Shown piece after piece: positions 25,273-34,416 of a stretch of DNA of 64,000 nucleotides. The translations under genes were made by a program, and so were the position numbers. Numbering within the stretch: the first letter of the stretch is position 1; every line of letters starts with the position of its first letter. The notes under the pieces were generated by a model. That model was given only the letters and a program-made list of their open reading frames with translations. It made no database searches and was not told the origin of the DNA. The stretch is from JBLIRR01 sp049472395 (GTDB lineage Bacteria; SZUA-182; DTGQ01; JBLIRR01), in assembly GCA_049472395.1 (NCBI GenBank), contig JBLIRR010000032.1, positions 1 to 64,000 of the forward strand, written 5' to 3'.

Positions 25273-26855
25273 ATACCAGGCAAAAACATATTATTAAATC
25301 TACCATAGTTATTAGTGGCGCAACGCTGATAAGCCGCATACTCGGATTTATTAGAGATATGATAATTGCGGGCTTCTTCGGGGCGGGTATGGTAGTTGAC
25401 GCGTTTATTGTCGCCTTCCGGCTTCCTAATTTGTTAAGGAGATTGTTCGGTGAAGGGTCCCTGAGTGCCTCCTTCATTCCTGTATTTACCGAATATCTCG
25501 AAAAAAAAGGTCCTCATGATGCATGGGAGCTGGCAAGTAATATATTGACCCTCTTTTCTATTATTCTTATTCTTACTTCTGCCGCTGGTGTAGTGGGTGC
25601 CCCTCTGCTTGTGAGAATATTGGCGCCGGGATTTCATTCATCAGAAGTGAAATTGAGGCTCACTATCCTTTTAACAAGAATACTCTTCCCCTATCTTTTC
25701 TTAATAGGGCTTGTCGCCTTATCCATGGGCATACTCAATTCATTAAGACATTTTGCAACTCCTGCCATCTCCCCTGCATTGTTGAATGTAGGGATTATCT
25801 CAGGTGCTCTTCTTATTTCACCTCATTTAAAAGAACCTATTATCGGCATTGCGTTGGGAGTATTGATCGGGGGAGTGTGCCAGGTACTTATTCAGATTCC
25901 GGTATTGATTAAAAAAGGCGTTTCCCTGTACCCTAATTTCTCCCTTATACATCCTGGTACAAGAAGGATAGGCCGGTTAATGATTCCGGCGATTTTAGGC
26001 ATGGGAGTAACTCAAATCAATATTCTTATCGATACATTACTCGCCTCTTTTTTACCTGAAGGCAGTATTTCGTATCTCTACTATAGTAACCGACTTATCC
26101 AATTCCCCCTCGCGTTGTTTGGAATATCTCTGGGCACAGCCATATTCCCTACACTCTCACGTCAGGCAGCGCAGAATAACCTTGAGGAGCTCACGGACAC
26201 GTATTCTTTTGGCATGAGGATGGTATTTTTTATTACCCTTCCTGCTGCGATCGGATTGGCAGTATTCGGGCATCCGATTATCAAAATATTGTTTGAGAGA
26301 GGAGAATTCGGGGCACATGCCACATCCGCTACGGCACAAGCTCTTATAGCTTACTGCGCCGGTTTATGGGCGTATGCGGGAATTAAAATTACTGTTCCCG
26401 TATTTTATTCTTTGCAGGACACGGCAACACCGGTCAAAATAGCCATAATTGCAATGATTACGAATATTGTATTAAATATTGTCCTGATGATACCTTTGAA
26501 ACATGCCGGACTGGCTCTGGCAACCTCACTTTCCGCCACTATTAATTTGTTTATTCTGGTTGCGATTCTCCGGAAAAGGTTGACACACATCGAGATTCGT
26601 AAAATAATAGTAAGCAGTATAAAGACGTTGATAAACAGCAGCATAATGGGGTGTGTATGCGTTTTGTTTATTCAAAAGGCAGTATGCCAGGCCACACAAG
26701 GTACTATGACACGGGCACTTTATCTTGGCACAGGTATTGTGGGAGGGATCATACTGTTCTTTCTTTTATCTTATATATCACATTCTGATGAGTTTATGTT
26801 TTTTTTCACGCATATGAAAGAAAAATTTAACAAAAAAAAGGAGGGTTCTTTATAA
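25266..26855 (+). CDS. murJ: Lipid II flippase MurJ
   Basis: The 529-residue integral membrane protein moves lipid II to the periplasmic face for peptidoglycan synthesis. The family N-terminus is clear: LISRILGFIRDMIIAGFFG near residue 23, then VDAFIVAFRLPNLLRRLFGEG and SASFIPVFTEY. About 14 hydrophobic helices follow, with RLIQFPLALFGISLGTAIFP near residue 280. The start is a TTG; a stop lies three codons upstream and the next Met is too far inside, so TTG is the best choice. Translation may be weak or coupled to msbA. Its stop overlaps the next ATG. Confidence 0.94.
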   Translation: MSDTRQKHIIKSTIVISGATLISRILGFIRDMIIAGFFGAGMVVDAFIVAFRLPNLLRRLFGEGSLSASFIPVFTEYLEKKGPHDAWELASNILTLFSIILILTSAAGVVGAPLLVRILAPGFHSSEVKLRLTILLTRILFPYLFLIGLVALSMGILNSLRHFATPAISPALLNVGIISGALLISPHLKEPIIGIALGVLIGGVCQVLIQIPVLIKKGVSLYPNFSLIHPGTRRIGRLMIPAILGMGVTQINILIDTLLASFLPEGSISYLYYSNRLIQFPLALFGISLGTAIFPTLSRQAAQNNLEELTDTYSFGMRMVFFITLPAAIGLAVFGHPIIKILFERGEFGAHATSATAQALIAYCAGLWAYAGIKITVPVFYSLQDTATPVKIAIIAMITNIVLNIVLMIPLKHAGLALATSLSATINLFILVAILRKRLTHIEIRKIIVSSIKTLINSSIMGCVCVLFIQKAVCQATQGTMTRALYLGTGIVGGIILFFLLSYISHSDEFMFFFTHMKEKFNKKKEGSL

Positions 26856-27181
26856 TGGATAAACTGGTTAATGATGAAAAAAAAGGAAAAAAAGAGCAAC
26901 ACCGTATTACCTTTGAAATTGCCAAAGAAGTAGAGGGGGGAGTGTACGCAAATCAGGTTATTATCGGCCATTCTTATAAGGAGTTCATTGTTGATTTCGG
27001 TCTTTTGATACCTCCTGGCAATAAAATTAAAATAGTATCAAGGATCATTACCAATCCCGTTGATGCCAAATTATTCGTGAAGGCTTTATCTGAAAATATC
27101 GCATTGTATGAAAAAAAATTCGGTGAAATAAGGATCCCAAAAGTTCAAACTCCCCCTCCCGATCATCATCAATTGCATTAA
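26855..27181 (+). CDS. DUF3467 family protein
   Basis: The 108-residue soluble protein carries the DUF3467 core: GVYANQVIIGHSYKEFIVDFG (landmark blocks GVYAN and EFIVDFG near residues 30-46), then a middle RIITNPVDAKLFVKAL and NIALYEKKFGEI. The family is found as small single-domain proteins in many bacteria and has no established function. Its ATG shares one base with the murJ stop (TAATG), with AAGGAGGG just upstream, so it is translationally coupled to murJ. Confidence 0.88.
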   Translation: MDKLVNDEKKGKKEQHRITFEIAKEVEGGVYANQVIIGHSYKEFIVDFGLLIPPGNKIKIVSRIITNPVDAKLFVKALSENIALYEKKFGEIRIPKVQTPPPDHHQLH

Positions 27182-27535
27182 ATGATCGCGTGCTCCAATC
27201 CAATAATTTTATGATTCATATCATATATATCCTTTTATCCTGCCAAAAAATTTTAATTGCATAGGTTAAATAATTTTTTATAGGTGGTAAGTGAAACATT
27301 TTTGTCGATAAATAAAGAAAAGTATCACAATAGTTATGGATTACAAAATCGTAACTTTAAATTACGAAATTGGTAAAGTGAGGCTAAAAATGTAATTCGA
27401 TTGTGGGACCATTGTGAGGGAAATAGTATATAACATATTGTAATAATGAGTTTTATTAAATAAATATGATACTATGGTATCGTATATGCTGGGAGATTTT
27501 AAAGAAGGACATATTATGACAAGAGGAGAGAATAT
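27182..27535. other. Intergenic leader of the pseudopilin operon
   Basis: No gene is supported. The stretch is AT-rich. Small inverted repeats include TCGTAA/TTACGA with a 7-base loop (27349-27367) and a near-perfect GATAC...GTATC palindrome at about 27462-27475. TTGTGG (27401) and TAGTAT (27424) at 17-base spacing form a weak promoter candidate. I see no clear sigma-54 box. Confidence 0.4.
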
Positions 27536-28081
27536 ATGGCTGCCTTCTTTGATGAAAGGATATCCAAAAGAAATAATGTAAGGCCAGCCCTCGCCGGCTT
27601 TACGCTCATAGAACTCATGGTAGTGGTCTCTATTATTGGTATACTTGCGGCAATAGCCCTTCCCAATATTAACGCCATGATGCCGCGAATTCGTTTAAAC
27701 GGTGCAGCCCAGAGAATCGTAACAGATCTTCAATTTGCGCGGATTCGGGCTATCTCCACACGAAGAGAGTATCGACTCGCGGTTTGTGATTCCACCTCAT
27801 ATCAAATCGAGGAAGGCAGCAAATCATATGGATCGAGCTGGCCCGGCACATTAGTTGAGCAAGCCAGAGATTTTGGTGATAGCGATAATACATTCTATTT
27901 TAAAGATATCATATTTGATACTTCTGAGAGTATAGCTTTTATTTTTTCACCAAAAGGCTTATTATCCTCAGGTTCATCATCAAGAATTAAGATTAAGAAT
28001 GGCAATGAGGATAAAAAAAGCATTGAAATTAACATAGCGGGGAGGATAAAGGTATATGATGGGTGGGATGGGGAAAGCTGA
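27536..28081 (+). CDS. GspH/FimT-type pseudopilin
   Basis: The 181-residue prepilin has the type IV cleavage and methylation site G-FTLIELMVVVSIIGILAAIALP from about residue 21 (only the landmark FTLIE matters here), with Glu at +5. A 20-residue leader precedes it. The globular part, including LQFARIRAISTRREYRLAV, is typical of GspH/FimT minor pilins that start fibre assembly. GAGGAGAG precedes the ATG. It is the first gene of a four-gene minor-pilin operon; the PilB/C/D/Q machinery is not in the window. Confidence 0.9.
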   Translation: MAAFFDERISKRNNVRPALAGFTLIELMVVVSIIGILAAIALPNINAMMPRIRLNGAAQRIVTDLQFARIRAISTRREYRLAVCDSTSYQIEEGSKSYGSSWPGTLVEQARDFGDSDNTFYFKDIIFDTSESIAFIFSPKGLLSSGSSSRIKIKNGNEDKKSIEINIAGRIKVYDGWDGES

Positions 28082-28445
28082 AAAGGGCTTTACTCTTTTA
28101 GAGATGATAATAGCGCAAACATTTTTAGCAATCGGCTTATTGGCGACGATAACGACTATTATTTATGTAATCAAAAATGGGTCCGTTATTCGGAATACAA
28201 CCGCTGCATGCAATTTATGCGAGATTACAATGGAAATGCTCAAATCCGTCGGATATGAGGGCGTTGCTAACAATCAGCAAATGCACATAGATCAGAATGG
28301 AAATCCTGGGGGGAGATTTAATCGCACTGTGACCGTTAAAAACGAATCAACCCCTGATATTAAAATAGTGACTGTCCGCGTATGGTGGACTGAGTCGAAT
28401 AAAATGCGCAACACGCAGTTGCGGACGATCATTCCCAGGTTGTGA
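28056..28445 (+). CDS. PilV/GspI-type minor pseudopilin
   Basis: The 129-residue prepilin has the site KGFTLLEMIIAQTFLAIGLL starting near residue 10, cleaved after Gly with Glu at +5. A compact C-terminal domain has paired cysteines (CNLC near residue 50). It overlaps the upstream gene by 26 bases in another frame, so translation is probably coupled; a nearby second ATG (28068) could also serve. The position after a FimT-like gene and before a PilW-like gene matches minor-pilin clusters such as fimT-pilV-pilW-pilX. Confidence 0.87.
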   Translation: MMGGMGKAEKGFTLLEMIIAQTFLAIGLLATITTIIYVIKNGSVIRNTTAACNLCEITMEMLKSVGYEGVANNQQMHIDQNGNPGGRFNRTVTVKNESTPDIKIVTVRVWWTESNKMRNTQLRTIIPRL

Positions 28446-28498
28446 GTGTATATATACAAAGGGTTGTATGCATGAACACTTTTAAGGGGGGAATTACA

Positions 28499-31303
28499 AT
28501 GATAACGAATAGCGATCCATCACTACATCATGCCCATGAAACGAGAAAAAGTGGATTTACTATGATTGAGATTATGGTTGTACTCATGATATTTCCTATT
28601 ATTTTATATGCAGGATTTAAGATTCTCATCTCCCAGAAAAGGGTATATCAAACAGAGCAGGAACTTTCGGGAATGTGCCAGAACACCCGGGCAACCCTGG
28701 ACATTCTTTTGAGAGATCTTCGAATGGCCGGGTATAAGGTTATTGACGATGAATTTCTTGGTGCACTCGATGATTGGATTTATGCTTCTGATTATTTGCC
28801 TGATTATCCTTACACGGTTAATCTTTCAGCGGGCAGTTGCCCCCTTGTTACCAAAGGGAGTGGTACGAAACCTGATATGGTTACTCTATTTATAGCTGAT
28901 GCCCAGGAGTGCCTTTTATCTGTGATGGCAGACAGTAATGATACTCAAATTATTTTGGATTCAAATAGTCCGGGATTTACAGAAACAAAATTCAGGGTTA
29001 ATGATATTATACGAATTGGTGATAATACGGAATTCGCCAAGGTTACTGGCCTCGGAAGCTGGGGAGGCGCCACGAATAATCTCTTAACTATAGATACCGA
29101 TCCGAATCACACTGGAAACCAGGGGCTTGCCCTCCCAAAAGATCCGAATGAAGTGGTAAGAAAAATAAATATTATTACCTATGCGCTGTTTAATGAGGCC
29201 AATGACGCCTCCTATGCCCATCATAAAAAAGGCCATCCGGTGTTAAAAAGAAAATTTAATAATGAAGACTATGATAATGTGTGTGAAGATGTGGAAGATT
29301 TTCAGATAAATCCCAATTCATATCCGATTTATTCTCTTCATCTTAGAACGCGTACCGCCACCAGAGGAGACTATATGGGGGCAGCGTCGGACGGGTATAA
29401 AAAAACAGATTTACATTTCACCTTTCAGATGCGTAATTTTAAGGACTTTGATTGCCCTCTTCCTGCGATACCATCCTCCGTTGCAGCCGTGGGGTTTGAC
29501 TCACTGAGGCCATGTTCAATGAATGTCAGTTGGGATGCAGTCACAACGGATAAAGACAACAATCCCCTTTCCCCGGAATGTGCTGTCACACGGTATATTA
29601 TCGCCTATGATATGACGGCTGACGGCCGTTCCTATATGGCATATCCGGGACTTGATACCGACTATACCTTTGAGGTACATGAGAGCGACCCGAATAATCC
29701 GGTCTATCATGTAAGTGTGGCGGCAGTTAATATGGCCGGCGTGGGAGGATATTCAGCTGAAGAACTGGAGATGGATACGAATGCACCGGCAGACGTCACC
29801 GACGTTGAAGCAGTGGGACAAATCAATAGGGTCTCCTTGGAATGGGTGGCAGATCCGGAATGTGATGTGCGCGAGTTCCGGGTGTACCGAAGCTTAGTCG
29901 ACACCGGACCCTATGATTTGATATACAGAGATTTTGATATCAAATCAGGGCTTTGTGAATATCAGGACGCCAATGTCATTCAATGCTGCCTTTATTATTA
30001 TAAAATCGTGCCCTTTGATGATGCCCATGAAAGCATCAATCCTGCCGTGGTAACCGGATATGCCGATAGTAGTATTCCTGCAGCGCCAAGTAATTTTGAT
30101 CCGAATATACCGGCAACTTTGCCTGCTAATGTGTATGCAACATGGACCCTCTCTCCTGATGACAAAGGAATCAAGAGCCTTGTCTGTGACCCTAATTGCG
30201 GATATTATATCTATGCCATAGATGCCCCGACCTCTTACTTTAAAGGCTCTTATCCTCCGGGGAGCACGAGCGGTAATTTTGAGTATTTCGGATATGCCCC
30301 AGACATCATCATCAGGTTTAGGGATTCATGCGGTAAATTTAGCAAGATTGTGTATGAATGTACCGGGGCAATTCCTACAGTGGCTATTAATAAGGCTGCT
30401 TCCGAATCAAGTAAGCTGAAAAACATGACCATTGAGGGAACATTCACGGTTGCAAGCGGCAGTAACCTGGAACTGTTGCAATTGAAAGTCGATGAGGGCA
30501 ATAAATGGTATACGATAGATACTATTTTTGGAGCCAATTGGAGCTATCTCTTGAAAACTGCGCCGTTGCCGGATGGCAAGCATATCATTACGGTTATGGC
30601 CACCGATGATAAAGGCTGCTCTGGTGATGTATCATGCGATATATACCTACAGGATGGGAAGGAGGATAAAATCCCTCCCTTGTTTGAGGACATTAAGCGT
30701 ACGCCCTCTTATAATCCTGTAATGTCTGACGATACGGTCAATATTTGTGTGATCGTCACGGATCCTTCAGGGATTTCCGGGGTCATGATGAAGATTAGTG
30801 CAAAAGACTCGGGTACGTCGAGTCTGGTGGCTGAGTATGAGAAAACCACTGCTGATTCCATATCCGGTAATGAGTATTGCTTCAATACTATTGGTCCCCA
30901 TCCTGACTGCACCATCACATGCACGCTTACGGCCACTGATAGTGCGGGAAACTCAGGGCAGATCACCCATAGCTATATGCAATATGAAGGGATTGATCCG
31001 AACATCGCCTCTATTACCCTCACCTCTGACGTTGTAGGTGGCGTTACGAGAACGATACAGTTTGACGCGTCAATCTTCGATGCATCAGGTATCAAGGATG
31101 CGTATTTCATCTATCAGCCCGAGGGAGGGGCCTGGTCCTCCCCACCTGTTGACCTTATCTATAGCGGAGGAAATACCTATAGCGGTAGTTGTGCGTTTTC
31201 GAAACTGCTTGATTGGTGCTCGATTAAGGTAACAGCGGTTGATAATGCCTTCAATATGGCTGAAAAGACAAAGACGGAGATTTTTATTGTTGCAGTACCA
31301 TAA
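28499..31303 (+). CDS. Giant PilW-like minor pilin with FN3/Ig-like domains
   Basis: I choose ATG 28499, seven bases after AAGGGGGG, over a GTG at 28442 that lacks a good site; this gives 934 residues. A prepilin motif KSGFTMIEIMVVLM near residue 17 leads into a PilW/GspJ-like head (to ~residue 310). The remaining ~600 residues are tandem beta-sandwich domains: two or three fibronectin type III-like (VSWDAVTTDKD, VSLEWVADPECDVREFRVYRS) and later Ig-like units (LPDGKHIITVMATDDKG, DPSGISGVMMKISAKDSG). Cysteines are frequent, as in extracellular disulfide-bonded proteins. A typical PilW is ~350 residues, so this is a pilus-tip adhesin candidate. Confidence 0.85.
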   Translation: MITNSDPSLHHAHETRKSGFTMIEIMVVLMIFPIILYAGFKILISQKRVYQTEQELSGMCQNTRATLDILLRDLRMAGYKVIDDEFLGALDDWIYASDYLPDYPYTVNLSAGSCPLVTKGSGTKPDMVTLFIADAQECLLSVMADSNDTQIILDSNSPGFTETKFRVNDIIRIGDNTEFAKVTGLGSWGGATNNLLTIDTDPNHTGNQGLALPKDPNEVVRKINIITYALFNEANDASYAHHKKGHPVLKRKFNNEDYDNVCEDVEDFQINPNSYPIYSLHLRTRTATRGDYMGAASDGYKKTDLHFTFQMRNFKDFDCPLPAIPSSVAAVGFDSLRPCSMNVSWDAVTTDKDNNPLSPECAVTRYIIAYDMTADGRSYMAYPGLDTDYTFEVHESDPNNPVYHVSVAAVNMAGVGGYSAEELEMDTNAPADVTDVEAVGQINRVSLEWVADPECDVREFRVYRSLVDTGPYDLIYRDFDIKSGLCEYQDANVIQCCLYYYKIVPFDDAHESINPAVVTGYADSSIPAAPSNFDPNIPATLPANVYATWTLSPDDKGIKSLVCDPNCGYYIYAIDAPTSYFKGSYPPGSTSGNFEYFGYAPDIIIRFRDSCGKFSKIVYECTGAIPTVAINKAASESSKLKNMTIEGTFTVASGSNLELLQLKVDEGNKWYTIDTIFGANWSYLLKTAPLPDGKHIITVMATDDKGCSGDVSCDIYLQDGKEDKIPPLFEDIKRTPSYNPVMSDDTVNICVIVTDPSGISGVMMKISAKDSGTSSLVAEYEKTTADSISGNEYCFNTIGPHPDCTITCTLTATDSAGNSGQITHSYMQYEGIDPNIASITLTSDVVGGVTRTIQFDASIFDASGIKDAYFIYQPEGGAWSSPPVDLIYSGGNTYSGSCAFSKLLDWCSIKVTAVDNAFNMAEKTKTEIFIVAVP

Positions 31304-31354
31304 TAAGGAGTACTCTACCATAATCGGAAACAGGGTATCAGAAAGGCTTAGCAT

Positions 31355-32368
31355 ATGAAGAATAGTATATATAATAAGAACCGTCACACACGGTATAATG
31401 AAAAAGGAATGGTACTCGTATTGGTATTATGTTTGATGGTAATCCTTTTTTTATTAGGGACTGCCTCCATAAACAATGTGACCACTGAATATAGGACCTC
31501 GTATAATTATTTACAGAGCGTGCAGGCATTTAATGATGCAGAGGCCGGGATAGGGGAGGTGGTCGGGATTATCACCACGAACCGGAACCCTGTGCTGGAT
31601 ACCTGGATAGATACGAATAGCCCTCTTTTTCAATATTCCTACAGAGCACACTTTGATCCGAACACCTATATTTTCACTATCACCTCACTGGGCTTTGACC
31701 CGAAAAGAGTTGCCAGCCGAAAGATTACTGCTCAATATGAATCATTATTCAATACCCCGGTGATAGGATCACCAGTGTACAGTGTGACGGGTAATTTTAC
31801 AGGAACTGCCTCGCATATTGTCGGGAACCCGAACTGCCCTTCCTGGGTGCCAGGCTCCTCTGATGATAGCTCTGTGCCGGCTATCACGACCTCGGGAAGC
31901 ACTATTGATTTTGAGGATCAACCAGACCAGTGTGTTACTGACGACAGCATTAAAATTAAGTATAATCAGGATCCTGGCATTAAATTTAACGAGTTGGAAG
32001 ATTATTATAAAGACAAGGCCACCTTTACGACTCTTGCCACGAATGGGACTTATGGAACGCAGGATGAATTTGAACTTGGGTATGTCACCGGCAATGGGGT
32101 GTATGGAGGTATCACAGGCTATGGGATATTGATCATAGTGGGGAATGTTACATTTGCCGGCGGGTGCATCTGGCACGGCTTAATTATCAATATAGGAAAT
32201 CTTGTGATCACCGGGAATGGGAATAAGCTATACGGAGGGCTTATAAGCAATGGCGACTGTGAGGTGGGCGGAGATGCCGAAATTAAATGGTGTCCGGGAG
32301 CGGTAGGGAAGGCGCTCCAGGATTTGAGCGCCCCACCCCTTAAACTGCTGAGCTGGAAAGAGGAATAA
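31355..32368 (+). CDS. PilX-like minor pilin
   Basis: The 337-residue protein has a PilX-type N-terminus, EKGMVLVLVLCLMVILFLLG near residue 16, where Gly precedes a hydrophobic helix. The Glu at +5 used by true pilins is absent, as in many PilX/GspK proteins. Residues 40-130 are the PilX-like stalk (YLQSVQAFNDAEAGIGE). The C-terminal third is Gly-rich beta sequence (GYGILIIVGNVTFAGG, NGNKLYGGLISNG), suggesting a right-handed beta-roll tip. It is the last gene of the minor-pilin operon, 51 bases after the giant pilin. Confidence 0.85.
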   Translation: MKNSIYNKNRHTRYNEKGMVLVLVLCLMVILFLLGTASINNVTTEYRTSYNYLQSVQAFNDAEAGIGEVVGIITTNRNPVLDTWIDTNSPLFQYSYRAHFDPNTYIFTITSLGFDPKRVASRKITAQYESLFNTPVIGSPVYSVTGNFTGTASHIVGNPNCPSWVPGSSDDSSVPAITTSGSTIDFEDQPDQCVTDDSIKIKYNQDPGIKFNELEDYYKDKATFTTLATNGTYGTQDEFELGYVTGNGVYGGITGYGILIIVGNVTFAGGCIWHGLIINIGNLVITGNGNKLYGGLISNGDCEVGGDAEIKWCPGAVGKALQDLSAPPLKLLSWKEE

Positions 32369-32413
32369 ATCGCATGAAAAATTTCATCATGTACAATTAA
32401 CTATCCCCTGCAT

Positions 32414-32503
32414 GGGCATAATGTAGGCTTCTTAAATTCACCGCTTCTCTCTGTGATCTCTGTGTCCTCTGTGGTAAAATAATAATCACCGAAAGTGACC
32501 TTT
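32414..32503 (+). repeat. Second repeat family, copy A
   Basis: It begins GGGCATAATGTAGGCTTC, continues TTAAATTCACC and ends GTAAAATAATAATCACC followed by AGTGACCTTT. These flanks match the copy at 43169-43252 closely, whereas the central ~30 bases differ. The centre here is the low-complexity CTCTGTGATCTCTGTG type seen between genes in many uncultured bacteria. Confidence 0.7.
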
Positions 32504-32515
32504 TCAGGTATATTG

Positions 32516-32568
32516 TGACAGGATTGATAAGATAATTTTAAAATCCTGTGTATCCTGTTATCCTGTCA
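32516..32568. repeat. ATCCTGT-rich palindrome
   Basis: TGACAGGAT at 32516 is mirrored by ATCCTGTCA ending at 32568, and ATCCTGT occurs three times in the right half. Such ATCCTGT arrays are common intergenic repeats of unknown role in many environmental genomes. It may act as a weak terminator or RNA stem between the pilin operon and the lipoprotein gene. Confidence 0.6.
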
Positions 32569-32654
32569 GATATCTTTAATTTATGATACAATAATGCGTT
32601 ACTTGGATGTTTCTTAAAAAAAGAAGGCATGGAAAGAAAGAGAGGGGGCTCGAG

Positions 32655-33089
32655 ATGAAGGAAAGTGGTGTAATTAAAAAATTAGGTAGTTTTTTCCTTA
32701 TTTTCATATTCATGGGATGTTCCTCTTGTGTGCGCACGGGGGCACTTTCTCAGAACACAACCAATGCACGGGACAAATACGAGATAAACCCGCATATTAT
32801 TGTCCATAATAACACGCTGGCCCGGAGTGTTCAGATTGTTGCACTTCATTCGAGAGTAGTGAATAATGTTCGCCAGGTATGGGTTCAGGTAAAGAATACC
32901 CAGGACTCGGATCTCGCGTGTGAATATAGATTCCAGTGGCTTGATAAAAAAAATTCTGAGATAAAAGAGGGTGCTGAGCAATGGAGACCTGCGCTGCTAT
33001 ACGGACAAGAGGTAAAAACATTAGTGAGCGTGTCTCCCCATCCCTCTGCCGAAATATTTAAAATCCATATGCGTGAGAAGCAAGAGTAA
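32655..33089 (+). CDS. YcfL-like (DUF1425) lipoprotein
   Basis: I choose ATG 32655, which follows GAGGGGGC, rather than an upstream in-frame ATG. The 144-residue protein has a lipoprotein signal (LGSFFLIFIFMGC). The mature domain matches YcfL/DUF1425: RSVQIVALHSRVVNNVRQV near residue 60, then a block YRFQWLDKKNSEIKEGAEQW and the ending VSPHPSAEIFKIHM. E. coli YcfL is an outer-membrane-associated lipoprotein of unknown role, encoded beside the LpoB peptidoglycan synthase activator; no LpoB-like gene is present here. Confidence 0.8.
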   Translation: MKESGVIKKLGSFFLIFIFMGCSSCVRTGALSQNTTNARDKYEINPHIIVHNNTLARSVQIVALHSRVVNNVRQVWVQVKNTQDSDLACEYRFQWLDKKNSEIKEGAEQWRPALLYGQEVKTLVSVSPHPSAEIFKIHMREKQE

Positions 33090-33385
33090 CTCAAATTGGT
33101 ATCAACTTAAACTCCAGTGATTCAGGAGTTCTGAATTATGGTAATTTGACTTTTGTAAGCAGAATGATATAGTACTATTAATTTGAGACGTCATAATAAA
33201 AATGAAAATATGAATATAATGGCCTGAACGCTCTTGTGTAACAGCATAAGGATAGTCAATGTAATCAATAATATATAAAGAGGAAGCGCATTGGCATTAT
33301 TATTGCTTTCTAGGTTACTATGATTCTCACTATGAGGATGGAGAACAATTTTTTTACTCTTTTAGGGAGAGCACCAAAAAGGAGT

Positions 33386-33436
33386 GAGTAATTCTAATTT
33401 TATGAACATACCCAATCGTCGAAACTGGAATTGCTG
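33386..33436 (+). mobile_element. MITE-like element, 51 bp, with perfect 9-bp duplication
   Basis: Termini GAGTAATTCTAATTTT and GAAACTGGAATTGCTG are diverged inverted copies of the family ends. The flanks are identical: AAAAGGAGT at 33377-33385 and at 33437-33445. The interior ATGAACATACCC recalls the GGGTACATAAC-type interior of other copies in inverted form. It lies just upstream of the diguanylate cyclase promoter. Confidence 0.8.
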
Positions 33437-33449
33437 AAAAGGAGTTGTA

Positions 33450-33479
33450 TTGACTTGAAATCACTGCATACTATATGAT
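33450..33479 (+). promoter_or_regulatory. Sigma-70 promoter of the diguanylate cyclase
   Basis: TTGACT (33450-33455) and TATGAT (33474-33479) are 18 bases apart, giving a leader of about 50 bases. It starts only 5 bases after the MITE's right duplication. Confidence 0.6.
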
Positions 33480-33537
33480 TAAATAACTATGGGTGCAATG
33501 AATATTCTTGAATTTTATGAACGAAGGAGTGTAGTAT

Positions 33538-34416
33538 ATGAGAGACAGGTCATTCCATACCTTTAAACTACATGTTGATTCTGAGCTTGAGGACAGGGGT
33601 CCGGTCAGGCAAGATTCCTTATTCTCATCTCGACCTACTCTTGGGAAGAAGAGACCTTTTAGCGACTATCACACGCCAGAAAATACCTCCATGCACACCC
33701 ATCGCAGTCACCAGGGCGGTGGCTCGAAAATGGAGGTGTTCAATGATATACCAGTCCGCAGTCCTCTTCAACAGAAATATATTCTCTCGTTGAAGATGGA
33801 AAATAATCGTTTGAAAAGAATAATCAAGGAAAGGCAGGAGTTAATCAGCAAACTTAATAATATATCCTTGAGGGATTATTTAACCGATCTTTACAATCAA
33901 AGGTATTTATGGAAAAGAATAGAAAGCGAGTTAAAACGGGCACAGAGATATCATGAATCCCTTATTTATATGATGGTCGACATTGACCGGTTTAAGGCGG
34001 TGAATGATAACTTCAATCATCAATTTGGGGACTATGTGCTGAAAAAAGTGGCAGGTATCCTGCAAAAACCATTGCGGGCAAGTGATATTTTGGCCCGATA
34101 TGGGGGAGATGAATTTTCAATACTTCTTCCCAATACAGATTATATTGGAGCCCACGTTATCTCACAGAAAATCCTGGATTGGACGAGACGGGCTGATATA
34201 CAATATAATAATTTTAAGGTTGATATTACGGTAAGCATTGGTGTGTCGAGCTATCCATCTGATATGGTGAAAGATAAATGGGATCTTGTCCACTATGCGG
34301 ATTCAGCATTATATGAAGCCAAGGCCAAGGGAAGAAATCAGGTGTGCTATTATAATGAACTGAGCAAACACACTGACACGAACTTCACATCTGATAGCTC
34401 ATATGTTGGTGATTAA
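33538..34416 (+). CDS. Diguanylate cyclase (GGDEF)
   Basis: The 292-residue soluble protein makes c-di-GMP from two GTP. The GGDEF domain covers about residues 115-280, with DYLTDLYNQRYLWKRI at its start, metal-binding MVDIDRFKAVND and an intact active loop RYGGDEF. An RxxD inhibitory site (RASD) sits five residues before the loop, so product feedback is expected. The first ~80 residues are basic and low-complexity, without a recognisable sensor; residues 80-112 look like a short coiled coil. The 3' end overlaps the convergent lpxC gene by 32 bases. Confidence 0.94.
   Translation: MRDRSFHTFKLHVDSELEDRGPVRQDSLFSSRPTLGKKRPFSDYHTPENTSMHTHRSHQGGGSKMEVFNDIPVRSPLQQKYILSLKMENNRLKRIIKERQELISKLNNISLRDYLTDLYNQRYLWKRIESELKRAQRYHESLIYMMVDIDRFKAVNDNFNHQFGDYVLKKVAGILQKPLRASDILARYGGDEFSILLPNTDYIGAHVISQKILDWTRRADIQYNNFKVDITVSIGVSSYPSDMVKDKWDLVHYADSALYEAKAKGRNQVCYYNELSKHTDTNFTSDSSYVGD

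Larger units (their letters stand above)
33090..33537. other. Intergenic region upstream of the diguanylate cyclase
   Basis: No gene is seen. It holds the 51-bp MITE (33386-33436) and the cyclase promoter at 33450-33479. The first 290 bases are AT-rich without recognisable structure. Confidence 0.5.

Noticed and set aside
34385..34416. 32-base convergent overlap of the diguanylate cyclase and lpxC genes as an error
   Set aside because: Both C-termini look natural in their own frames, so I regard it as a genuine overlap.
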